This document shows positions 1 to 5,897 of a stretch of DNA of 5,897 bases, piece by piece. The notes under the pieces were generated by a model. That model did not search any database. It was not told where the DNA came from and saw nothing but the letters and a program-made list of their open reading frames with translations. The translations under genes and the position numbers were made by a program. The stretch's first letter is position 1. Each line of letters begins with the position of its first letter. The DNA lies in the NCBI GenBank assembly GCA_018714665.1, contig DVNA01000127.1, positions 1 through 5,897 of the forward strand, written 5' to 3'. The stretch comes from Candidatus Gallibacteroides avistercoris (GTDB lineage Bacteria; Bacteroidota; Bacteroidia; Bacteroidales; CHK158-818).

Positions 1-491
1 TAAAACGGATCGATGGAATTTTGCACTCCTATTTCATTGCTCCGAAACAGTTTACCCCGGTCCGTAAACGGGCCATAAGGTTTTTCAGCCGTGGCCACAC
101 CGATACCGCACGTCCACTCTCCCCCCCAAACAGACATGGAGTAGAACAACACATATTGACCATCGATGTAGTTGATATCGGGAGCCCAGATGCCTCCCTG
201 TGGTTCAAAGTCGGGACGGGTATCACGCGTAAAAGCGGTTCCTACCAGCGTCCAGTTTACCAGATCGGGAGAATGGAGAATCGGGGTGTTTCGGATGTCC
301 TCGGTGGCATATAAATAAAAGGTACCGTCCTCTGCCTGTACAACTGTGGGATCGGGTAAACTGTACCGGGAAACCGGATTGCAGTACTTCTCTCTTTCTG
401 CCTCCTGACGAGCTTCTGCATGACAACTTAACAGCAGGAAAGAATATAATCCTAATTTCGCAATCAGATTGAAATTATACTTGAATAACAT
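1..491 (-). CDS. Glycoside hydrolase family 43 lipoprotein, N-terminal part (cut by window edge)
   Basis: The first 163 codons are read from ATG at 491; the remainder lies left of the window. Residues 1-23 form a signal sequence (basic start, hydrophobic stretch to LLLSC), so Cys23 is a candidate lipidation site. Type I cleavage near the A-E-A at 25-27 is also possible. The body matches GH43 five-bladed propellers: LPDPT with Asp47 as likely catalytic base, HSPDLVNW (73-80), WAPD (102-105), and NSIDPF (158-163) with Asp161 as likely pKa modulator. The catalytic Glu should lie beyond the edge. GH43 enzymes cleave arabinose- or xylose-type linkages in plant glycans; the substrate cannot be told from this part. 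The start is supported by an A-rich leader and a -7 box about 20 bases upstream. No SusC/SusD partner is visible. Family assignment is firm, specificity unknown. Confidence 0.85.
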   Translation of the reverse strand, partial: MLFKYNFNLIAKLGLYSFLLLSCHAEARQEAEREKYCNPVSRYSLPDPTVVQAEDGTFYLYATEDIRNTPILHSPDLVNWTLVGTAFTRDTRPDFEPQGGIWAPDINYIDGQYVLFYSMSVWGGEWTCGIGVATAEKPYGPFTDRGKLFRSNEIGVQNSIDPF

Positions 492-875
492 ATCTCTTTT
501 TTTAGCGGACAAAAGTACGCATTTTTCGGCTTGTAAAATGGCCTTTTTGGAGATATAGACATTAATAAACAGATTATAACAATGGTTCACCGCCTTCGGA
601 ACGGGACAAATCGGATGCTTTTACGGATCTTAACTACGCCCCTTTTCAGGGAATTTGCGAGAATTCAGCCCACCAACGGATTTTTATCGGATGAACCAAA
701 TCATCTATCGTGTTTTAACAGAAACTCTTATACACTTGTTTTTTTTTAACAGAACAAATACCCGTTACATCGAACTAAAAGATAAGACGAATTGGCTACA
801 ACAAACCCGCTTTGTATAAGAAGGGTTAAAGCTACCAAACAGCAAACAACACCGAGAACAGTTCTCATCCGAATT
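492..875. other. Gene-poor stretch between GH43 and phoU
   Basis: This stretch holds the GH43 promoter at its left end and otherwise no convincing gene. A GC-richer core (about 590-700) sits between A/T-rich flanks, including a nine-T run at 739-747. The plus strand has a 55-codon open frame from ATG 582 to TAA 749; it resembles no family I know and has no promoter-like sequence upstream. On the minus strand 640-651 folds as CCCT-GAAA-AGGG, a small hairpin with a GNRA-type loop. A near-palindrome, GAGAACAGTTCTC (854-866), lies 10 bases past the phoU stop but lacks a U-run, so it is at best a weak terminator. Direct repeats: TTTTAACAGAA at 713-723 and 744-754, and ATCGGATG at 610-617 and 686-693. 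A small RNA or an old repeat is possible; nothing proves either. Confidence 0.35.
510..517 (-). promoter_or_regulatory. Candidate Bacteroidetes -7 promoter box of the GH43 gene
   Basis: On the minus strand this reads TACTTTTG, an exact match to the Bacteroidetes sigma-ABfr -7 consensus TAnnTTTG. It is followed by a short leader with an A-run and GAGAT just before the ATG. No good -33 TTTG is present at 19-21 bases; only a T-rich TTTT/TTTA sits about 16-17 bases upstream. The element is plausible but rests on one box and its position. Confidence 0.5.
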
Positions 876-1559
876 TTACCGAACGGCCTGATCTTCCGGT
901 AAAGAACTATGCTTCAACACTTTGGCATCTAGATAGAAAACAATCTCTTCTGCCATGTTGTTGCAATGGTCGCCGATGCGTTCCATCTTACGGATGATAC
1001 CTATCAAATTGAGACATTCGGCTGCCCGGTCGGGATATTGCTGCAAATAATCGGCAATGATACCCGTTGCTCCATGGTTGAGTTCATCTACCTGACTGTC
1101 TTTTTCAAAAATAGAGACGGCCAACGACGATTTCTCTTCTTCCAACGCCTCTTTTCCGGACTGCAACATCTCCTTGACTATGGAAAGCATGGTACGTATC
1201 CGGGCTTTGTCGAACAATTCGGCATCGATACTGATGCTGGGATATTTCAATACGAACTGCGCTATTCCTTCGCAAAAGTCGGCGATACGTTCCAAATTGG
1301 TATTGATTTTCAAAACGGCCAGTACGAAACGCAAATCAACCGCCACGGGAGCATACAGCGCTATGATATCTTCACAATCGCTGTCTATTTTCAGTTCAAA
1401 GGCATTTACCCGTTTTTCACGGTAAACCACCTCCTTGGCCAGCTCCCGGTCGAGCGACAACAGTGCCTCTCCTGCCCGGTTCAGCTGAGAATCTACCAAC
1501 GACCACATTTCCAGGATTTCACGTTTCAATCCATCCAGCTCATTCTCTATATACTTCAT
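876..1559 (-). CDS. phoU: PhoU-family phosphate signalling regulator
   Basis: This 227-residue, all-helical protein has the normal PhoU length and two tandem three-helix PhoU repeats. The first repeat carries PVAVDLRF (71-78) and NLERIADFCEGIA (88-100); the second carries KMERIGDHCNNMAEEIVF (191-208). The paired ExxxD signatures (Glu90/Asp94 and Glu193/Asp197) are the conserved metal-binding positions of the family. PhoU is a cytosolic, peripheral regulator that links the Pst phosphate transporter to the PhoR-type sensor kinase and restrains phosphate uptake when phosphate is plentiful. No signal peptide or membrane segment is seen. The start follows an A/T-rich leader with a -7 box. The gene is usually last in a pst operon; here the flanks are a GH43 gene and a divergent GSCFA gene, so it is probably transcribed alone. 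Confidence 0.93.
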   Translation of the reverse strand: MKYIENELDGLKREILEMWSLVDSQLNRAGEALLSLDRELAKEVVYREKRVNAFELKIDSDCEDIIALYAPVAVDLRFVLAVLKINTNLERIADFCEGIAQFVLKYPSISIDAELFDKARIRTMLSIVKEMLQSGKEALEEEKSSLAVSIFEKDSQVDELNHGATGIIADYLQQYPDRAAECLNLIGIIRKMERIGDHCNNMAEEIVFYLDAKVLKHSSLPEDQAVR

Positions 1560-1580
1560 CTTTATTTATTATTTGAATAG

Positions 1581-1588
1581 CAAAATTA
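1581..1588 (-). promoter_or_regulatory. Candidate -7 promoter box of phoU
   Basis: On the minus strand this reads TAATTTTG, an exact match to the Bacteroidetes consensus TAnnTTTG, and lies 21 bases before the phoU ATG. No TTTG occurs at the expected -33 distance; the nearest, in TTTCTTTG, is only about 8 bases away. A weak -33 would fit a promoter that needs an activator, but that is inference. Confidence 0.5.
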
Positions 1589-1636
1589 TTGGTTTACAAA
1601 GAAACCGATAATCATCCGAAACAGAAAAAAAAACGA

Positions 1637-1675
1637 ATTACATTTTTGTTTCATTTTTATTACACCCGTTATCCA
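1637..1675. promoter_or_regulatory. 11-bp-periodic direct repeats, PhoB/PhoP-box-like
   Basis: Four units follow with an exact 11-base period: ATTACA (1637), GTTTCA (1648), ATTACA (1659) and a weaker TATCCA (1670). The first two extend to ATTACATTTTT and GTTTCATTTTT, which share CATTTTT. Every unit has T at position 3 and CA at positions 5-6. PhoB-type regulators bind tandem repeats with an 11-bp period (E. coli pho box; TT-n-ACA repeats of the Bacillus PhoP box). The site lies between the divergent phoU and GSCFA promoters. The local sequence is A/T-rich, so part of the pattern could be chance, and the regulator is not in the window. Confidence 0.35.
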
Positions 1676-1695
1676 TCACAAAAAAGAGACCTTTT

Positions 1696-1728
1696 TTTAG
1701 CCGTTCCCGATAAAATAGCGTATCTTCG
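1696..1728 (+). promoter_or_regulatory. Candidate promoter of the GSCFA-murF-alr operon
   Basis: TATCTTCG at 1721-1728 is one base off the Bacteroidetes -7 consensus TAnnTTTG. TTTA at 1696-1699, at the end of a T-run, sits 21 bases upstream and can serve as a degenerate -33 element. The GSCFA ATG follows 20 bases after the -7 box, across an A-rich leader without a Shine-Dalgarno sequence, as is usual in this phylum. Confidence 0.5.
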
Positions 1729-1748
1729 CCATCCATAAAAACAGACAA

Positions 1749-2747
1749 ATGGATTTCAGCACTCCTGTAAAGATAGGCAAAAGTACGTTTACATTGAATC
1801 ATAAACACCGGATTCTCTCGTTGGGTTCATGTTTCAGCGAAAACATCGGGGGAAAGCTGGCAGAACAAAAATTTTCCATCGACATCAATCCGTTCGGGGT
1901 GCTTTACAACCCCTGTTCCATCGCATCGTCCCTACAAATATTGGCGGAAAAACGGTTGTTTACTCGCGACGACCTCTTTACGCATCAAGGAATGATGCAC
2001 AGTTTCGCGCACCACTCGCGCTTTTCGCACCCCGATGCAACCACCTGCCTGCAACAAATCAACGAACGCATCATCGCCTCATCCGACCACCTGTTACACC
2101 TGGATTGTCTGATGATTACCTTCGGAACTGCCTATGTCTATCGGCTGAAAGATACCGGTACCGTTGTGGCCAATTGCCATAAAATGCCCGAAAAGCTCTT
2201 CTCGCGCGAACGCCTCACGGTAGAGGAGATCGCACAAGAGTGGCAAACGGTAATCTCCTCCCTGCAAAAACGGAATCCTCAGCTGAACGTTCTTTTTACA
2301 GTAAGTCCCATTCGTCATTTAAAAGACGGAGCCCACGGAAACCAGATAAGTAAAGCAACCCTGCTGCTGGCCATCGAAAAACTGACCGGAACCCTGCCAA
2401 ACTCATACTATTTCCCGGCATACGAAATTATGATGGATGAACTGCGCGACTACCGGTTCTATGCCCCCGACATGACCCATCCCTCGGAAACGGCCGTAGA
2501 ATACCTCTGGGAACGCTTTCGTCATACCTATTTTTCGGAAGAGACACAATTGCTGGTAAATGCCTGGGATAAAATAAGATCGTCGCTTAACCACCGACCC
2601 TTCTCAAAAGAATCTTCTGTATATAAAGATTTTATAATGCAAAACTTGTTTAAACTGGAAGAAATCCGAAAAAAATACCCTTACTTTGATGTAACAAATG
2701 AAATAGCGCAAATAGAAACACAACTAACCGCATTTAACTCGATATGA
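1749..2747 (+). CDS. GSCFA domain protein (SGNH-hydrolase-like)
   Basis: The 332-residue protein carries the family-naming motif near its N-terminus, here LGSCFSENIG (25-34), then the conserved FGVLYNP (49-55), ITFGTAYVY (123-131), VSPIRHLKDG (185-194) and DMTHPSE (241-247). By analogy with SGNH hydrolases, Ser27 would be the nucleophile and Asp241/His244 the DxxH pair, which suggests an esterase or acyltransferase reaction. The family (PF08885) has no established substrate to my knowledge, so this is inference. No signal peptide or membrane segment is seen, so it should act in the cytosol. Its TGA overlaps the ATG of murF-alr as ATGA, which implies a shared transcript and translational coupling, and suggests a job connected with precursor synthesis or alanine metabolism. 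Family call secure, function open. Confidence 0.9.
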   Translation: MDFSTPVKIGKSTFTLNHKHRILSLGSCFSENIGGKLAEQKFSIDINPFGVLYNPCSIASSLQILAEKRLFTRDDLFTHQGMMHSFAHHSRFSHPDATTCLQQINERIIASSDHLLHLDCLMITFGTAYVYRLKDTGTVVANCHKMPEKLFSRERLTVEEIAQEWQTVISSLQKRNPQLNVLFTVSPIRHLKDGAHGNQISKATLLLAIEKLTGTLPNSYYFPAYEIMMDELRDYRFYAPDMTHPSETAVEYLWERFRHTYFSEETQLLVNAWDKIRSSLNHRPFSKESSVYKDFIMQNLFKLEEIRKKYPYFDVTNEIAQIETQLTAFNSI

Positions 2748-5212
2748 ACTATTCGATACAAGAAATTGCCCACATAATCAAAGCCGAATACCAACACCTG
2801 ACCGACAGCAACATCTCGGTGCTGCTGACCGACAGCCGGTCGTTGACATTCCCGGAAGAGAGCCTCTTTTTTGCACTGGTTACCCAGCGCAACGACGGGC
2901 ACCGGTATATTTTCGGGTTATACAAACAGGGAGTACGCAACTTTGTGGTTAGCCATACTTCGCCCGAAATTCAGAAACTGCCCGATATTAACCTGTTGTT
3001 CGTGCCCAATACGTTGCAAGCTCTGCAACAGCTGGCGGCATTTCATCGTAAAAAATTCGACATACCCGTTGTCGGCATTTCAGGCAGTAATGGCAAGACC
3101 ATCGTAAAAGAGTGGCTGTACCAGCTTTTGCAGACAGACTACAACGTGGTACGTTCGCCCCGCAGTTACAACTCACAAATAGGAGTTCCGTTGTCCGTCT
3201 GGCAAATGAACGAAAGTACCGGTCTGGCCATCTTTGAGGCCGGTATCTCGGAAGTGGGCGAGATGGATAAGATTGCCACCGTCATACGCCCCAAAATAGG
3301 GATATTAACCAACTTGGGCGATGCACATCAGGGGGGATTCCACTCCCTGCAAGAAAAGTGCATGGAAAAGTTAGAGCTCTTCAAAGGAGCCGACATCATC
3401 ATATACAACGGAGACAACCTGCTGATTTCCGACTGTGTCGAGAAGATGTGCCTAACATCCAGGGAGATAGCCTGGTCAAAAACCGACCGAGAAAGCCCGC
3501 TCTACATCTCGAAAATCGAGAAACACGACTCTTATACCGAGATTGAATACTCTTACCTGCGATACATCAACCGCTTTAAGATACCGTTCATAGAAGATGC
3601 CTCGGTCGAAAATGCCATCCACTGCTTGGCCGTTCTGTTATACCTGGGTATATCACCGCAAGTTATCACCGAACGGATGGAGAAACTGGAACCGGTAGCC
3701 ATGCGCATGGAGGTAAAAGAGGGGCGCAATGACTGCCTGATTATAAACGATACCTATAACTCCGACATCAACTCGTTAGAGATTGCGCTCGACTTTCTGG
3801 TACGGCGTTCGGCCGGATCGAATATGCGCAAAACCCTGATACTATCGGATATCCTACAAACGGGAATGCTTAGCTCTACGCTCTACCGCAAAGTGGCAGA
3901 CGTGTTGCAACGCAAAGGGATAGACCGTTTGATCGGTATCGGGACGAACATCTCGGAAAACGCCAAAATCTTTACAAACATCGAGAAAGAGTTTTTCCCG
4001 AATACCACCTCTTTCCTCATGGACGAAAGCATCGAGAATTTCAAACACGAAATCGTGTTGATAAAAGGTTCGCGGGAATTCCATTTTGAACGCATCTCGG
4101 AAGAGTTGGAACTGAAACAGCATGAAACAATCCTCGAAGTCAACCTGGATGCGGTTGTAAACAACTACAACTTCTACCGCCAGAGGCTCAAAAGCGGCAC
4201 CAAGATGATCTGCATGGTCAAGGCTTTCGGGTACGGTGCCGGATCATACGAGGTGGCCAAAACCCTGCAAGAACACGGATGCGAATATGTGGCCGTAGCT
4301 GTGGCCGACGAAGGAGCCGAATTGCGAAAAGCCGGCATCACCATGCCCATCATGGTGATGAACCCGGAAATGAGCAGCTTCCGGACGCTGTTCAGCTATT
4401 CGCTGGAACCGGAGATATACAGCTTCAAGCTATTGAACGCCTTTATCCGCGAAGCCGAACGCCTGGGTGTTACCCGTTATCCCATACACATCAAGATTGA
4501 TTCGGGAATGCACCGGTTGGGATTTGTCAAGGAAGATATTCCCGAACTGGTCTCCATTTTAAAATCGCAACCCTCTGTTGTCCCCCGCTCAGTATTCTCT
4601 CACCTGGCAGGAAGCGACAATCCCGGATTCGATGATTTCACCCGAAATCAGATTGCGGTATTCACCGAATGTGCCGACGCCTTGCAAGAGGCCTCTTCTC
4701 AGCGGGTCTTACGGCATATTCTGAATACCGCCGGCATATACCGTTTCCCGGAAGCACAAATGGACATCGTCCGGTTGGGTATCGGATTATACGGTATCCC
4801 CTGTGCCGGCGAAGAGGGGCTGCGCAACGTAAGCACGCTGAAAACCACCATCCTGCAAATCAAGGAACTGCCGGCAGGCGAAACCGTAGGATACAGCCGC
4901 AAAGGCGTATTGACCCGGGATTCACGCATAGCAGCCATCCCCATCGGATACGCCGACGGCTTCGACCGCCACTTGGGAAACGGTATAGGACATGTAATCA
5001 TCAAAGGAAAAAAGGCTCCTGTGGTGGGAAATATCTGTATGGACGTTTGTATGGTAGATGTTACCGACATTGAATGTGAAGAAGGCGACAAGGTGGAAAT
5101 TTTCGGAGACAATCAATCGGTTACCGAAATATCAGACCTGCTGGGAACAATCCCCTACGAGGTACTGGCCTCCATATCGGCCCGCGTAAAACGTGTCTAT
5201 TTCAGAGAATGA
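2744..5212 (+). CDS. murF-alr: Bifunctional MurF ligase / alanine racemase fusion
   Basis: The 822 residues join two cytosolic peptidoglycan enzymes in one intact frame. MurF (about 1-455) adds D-Ala-D-Ala to UDP-MurNAc-tripeptide using ATP: P-loop GSNGKT (114-119, Lys118), FEAGISEVGEMD (164-175), ILTNLGDAH (187-195), NDTYNSDINS (335-344) and the C-terminal VLIKGSREFHFE (438-449). The racemase (about 461-822) is a fold-type III PLP enzyme making D-alanine. Its PLP lysine is Lys493 in MVKAFGYG; KIDSGMHRLGF (584-594) holds the likely carbamylated Lys584 and Arg591; Tyr717 in ETVGY is the likely second catalytic base; GYADGFDR (735-742), MD (766-767) and IPYEVL (804-809) complete the site. All expected residues are present, so both halves look active. 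This fusion is common in Bacteroidetes. The start overlaps the GSCFA stop, and a hairpin terminator follows 23 bases after the stop. Confidence 0.96.
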   Translation: MNYSIQEIAHIIKAEYQHLTDSNISVLLTDSRSLTFPEESLFFALVTQRNDGHRYIFGLYKQGVRNFVVSHTSPEIQKLPDINLLFVPNTLQALQQLAAFHRKKFDIPVVGISGSNGKTIVKEWLYQLLQTDYNVVRSPRSYNSQIGVPLSVWQMNESTGLAIFEAGISEVGEMDKIATVIRPKIGILTNLGDAHQGGFHSLQEKCMEKLELFKGADIIIYNGDNLLISDCVEKMCLTSREIAWSKTDRESPLYISKIEKHDSYTEIEYSYLRYINRFKIPFIEDASVENAIHCLAVLLYLGISPQVITERMEKLEPVAMRMEVKEGRNDCLIINDTYNSDINSLEIALDFLVRRSAGSNMRKTLILSDILQTGMLSSTLYRKVADVLQRKGIDRLIGIGTNISENAKIFTNIEKEFFPNTTSFLMDESIENFKHEIVLIKGSREFHFERISEELELKQHETILEVNLDAVVNNYNFYRQRLKSGTKMICMVKAFGYGAGSYEVAKTLQEHGCEYVAVAVADEGAELRKAGITMPIMVMNPEMSSFRTLFSYSLEPEIYSFKLLNAFIREAERLGVTRYPIHIKIDSGMHRLGFVKEDIPELVSILKSQPSVVPRSVFSHLAGSDNPGFDDFTRNQIAVFTECADALQEASSQRVLRHILNTAGIYRFPEAQMDIVRLGIGLYGIPCAGEEGLRNVSTLKTTILQIKELPAGETVGYSRKGVLTRDSRIAAIPIGYADGFDRHLGNGIGHVIIKGKKAPVVGNICMDVCMVDVTDIECEEGDKVEIFGDNQSVTEISDLLGTIPYEVLASISARVKRVYFRE

Positions 5213-5235
5213 TCACAAACATAACAACAGAAATC

Positions 5236-5270
5236 AAAATAACCTCGGATTATTCATCCGAGGTTATTTT
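5236..5270. terminator. Bidirectional rho-independent terminator
   Basis: A perfect 15-bp inverted repeat (5236-5250 with 5256-5270) encloses a 5-base loop. Its GC core, AACCTCGGA paired with TCCGAGGTT, is flanked by AAAAT on the left and ATTTT on the right, so the transcript ends in a U-rich arm in either direction. It lies 23 bases after the murF-alr stop and 86 bases past the end of the convergent MerR gene, so it can serve both. Confidence 0.88.
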
Positions 5271-5356
5271 ATATCCAAACCATACCGAATTGTTTCATGC
5301 AAAACATATTTCATTTCTACTTGGAAAGAGGCTATGGCATACCCCTGCCACAATCG

Positions 5357-5683
5357 CTACAACTCGTCGCGAATGGCCGTCAGCTCCTCCCGGATAGACA
5401 TCAGACGGGCAATTACCTCATGCGTACGCTTTACCCCTTCTTTATTGTCTTTGAGCTGCTTGCGAGCTCCTGCCAGGGTCAGTTTTTTCTCCTTTACCAG
5501 GTGATAAATCAACGCTACATGATCCACATCTTCGCGGCTGTAACGGCGCGTCCCCCGGTCGGATTTTCGGGGAGATAGAATATCGAACTCTTTTTCCCAG
5601 AAACGGAGCAACGATTCATTTACCTGGAACATCTCCGCCACCTCCCCAATGGTGTAGTACAGTTTATTCTCGTCTCTTCCCAT
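5357..5683 (-). CDS. Short MerR-family transcriptional regulator
   Basis: This 108-residue protein has an N-terminal MerR winged helix: TIGEVAEMFQVNESLLRFWE (11-30) is the helix-turn-helix and recognition helix, and PRKSDRGTRRYSREDV (38-53) is the wing leading into the second helix pair. Residues 54-80 continue the helical DNA-binding domain, and the charged helical tail (about 82-108) could form the dimer coiled coil. No effector-binding domain or metal-binding cysteine follows, so no inducer can be named. I chose ATG at 5683; an in-frame TTG at 5689 would add two residues and overlap the upstream stop. With the ATG, only two bases separate it from the M23 peptidase stop, so the two genes are very likely cotranscribed. 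Family call firm; targets unknown. Confidence 0.9.
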   Translation of the reverse strand: MGRDENKLYYTIGEVAEMFQVNESLLRFWEKEFDILSPRKSDRGTRRYSREDVDHVALIYHLVKEKKLTLAGARKQLKDNKEGVKRTHEVIARLMSIREELTAIRDEL

Positions 5684-5685
5684 AA

Positions 5686-5897
5686 TCAATCCATGACTTG
5701 TCCTTGATTTTCTGCCAGCTGTATCATATTATCATATTCCTCCGGCGACAAATCCATGTAGTAGTAATTAACCGGATTCACATGTTGTCCCTTATAGATT
5801 ACTTCGTAATGCAGATGCGGGCCGGTCGATTTTCCGGTATTTCCCACCAAAGCAATCTCTTCGCCACGCTTTACCTTACGAGCCCTTTGCGTCAATA
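5686..5897 (-). CDS. M23 (LytM-type) metallopeptidase, C-terminal part (cut by window edge)
   Basis: Only the last 69 complete codons are present; the gene enters from the right edge, so no start is visible. VGNTGKSTGPHLHYEV (17-32 of the visible part) is the C-terminal signature of M23 peptidases: the HLH pair supplies a catalytic histidine and a zinc ligand. KVKRGEEIALVG just before it is the usual loop and strand of the LytM fold. The other two zinc ligands (His and Asp of the HxxxD region) must lie outside the window. After the domain come NPVNYYYMDLSPEEY and a short acidic helix. Such enzymes cut peptide cross-links in peptidoglycan or, when degenerate, activate amidases. It is normally exported, but the signal region cannot be checked here. 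The MerR gene follows two bases after its TGA. Confidence 0.88.
   Translation of the reverse strand, partial: LTQRARKVKRGEEIALVGNTGKSTGPHLHYEVIYKGQHVNPVNYYYMDLSPEEYDNMIQLAENQGQVMD

Noticed and set aside
21..314. 97-codon plus-strand open frame at the left edge
   Set aside because: It is antisense to the GH43 reading frame, whose catalytic motifs are intact on the minus strand.
739..747. Nine-T run as a phase-variable tract
   Set aside because: It lies outside any credible gene or promoter spacing, so slippage would have no evident effect.
582..749. 55-codon plus-strand frame as an annotated gene
   Set aside because: It has no family resemblance, promoter or conserved neighbour; kept only as part of an open question.
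854..866. GAGAACAGTTCTC as the phoU terminator
   Set aside because: The stem is only 5 bp with a 3-base loop and no U-run follows on the minus strand.
966..1580. 204-codon plus-strand open frame opposite phoU
   Set aside because: It lies almost wholly antisense to a clear phoU gene, matches no family I recognise, and has no promoter of its own; it is a mirror frame of the real gene.
4699..5112. 137-codon minus-strand open frame opposite the racemase domain
   Set aside because: It is antisense to conserved racemase motifs and shows no recognisable domain; a shadow of the real coding frame.
293..5261. Recurring TCGGATG/CATCCGA word (for example 611, 687, 866, 1613, 5255)
   Set aside because: It is scattered in coding and non-coding sequence at irregular spacing and fits common codon pairs in this type of genome; no array or operator pattern.
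5335..5350. TGGCA/TGCCA hairpin 7 bases past the MerR stop
   Set aside because: Only 5 bp, with no U-run; the much stronger hairpin at 5236-5270 explains termination better.

Overview
The window looks like chromosomal DNA from a Bacteroidales bacterium (Bacteroides/Parabacteroides/Barnesiella-like; genus not resolvable here). The evidence is a fused MurF-alanine racemase preceded by a GSCFA-family gene, promoters fitting the Bacteroidetes -7 consensus TAnnTTTG, A/T-rich leaders without Shine-Dalgarno sequences, and a GH43 lipoprotein. The gene content is mostly core; I see no mobile element, tRNA, rRNA or CRISPR.

Layout. (1) 1-491, minus: the N-terminal part of a secreted GH43 glycosidase, cut by the left edge, with its own candidate promoter. 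(2) 492-875: no convincing gene, but a GC-richer core between A/T-rich flanks, discussed as an open question. (3) 876-1559, minus: phoU, a phosphate-signalling regulator with no pst transporter gene beside it. (4) 1560-1748: divergent promoter region holding a -7 box for phoU, one for the rightward operon, and between them a run of 11-bp-periodic repeats resembling PhoB/PhoP operators. (5) 1749-5212, plus: a two-gene unit, GSCFA hydrolase-like protein then MurF-Alr, joined by an ATGA stop/start overlap. (6) 5213-5356: a strong hairpin serving as a two-way terminator between convergent genes. (7) 5357-5897, minus: a short MerR-type regulator directly downstream of an M23 peptidase whose N-terminal part lies beyond the right edge.

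How the genes relate. MurF-Alr both racemises alanine and adds D-Ala-D-Ala to the peptidoglycan precursor; the coupled GSCFA protein is cytosolic by sequence and of unknown function, so a cell-wall role is only an inference from linkage. The M23 peptidase at the right edge is also a wall enzyme, but in a separate, convergent transcript. The most unusual signal is the periodic repeat in the phoU/GSCFA intergenic region, which could tie phoU, and possibly the cell-wall operon, to phosphate control.
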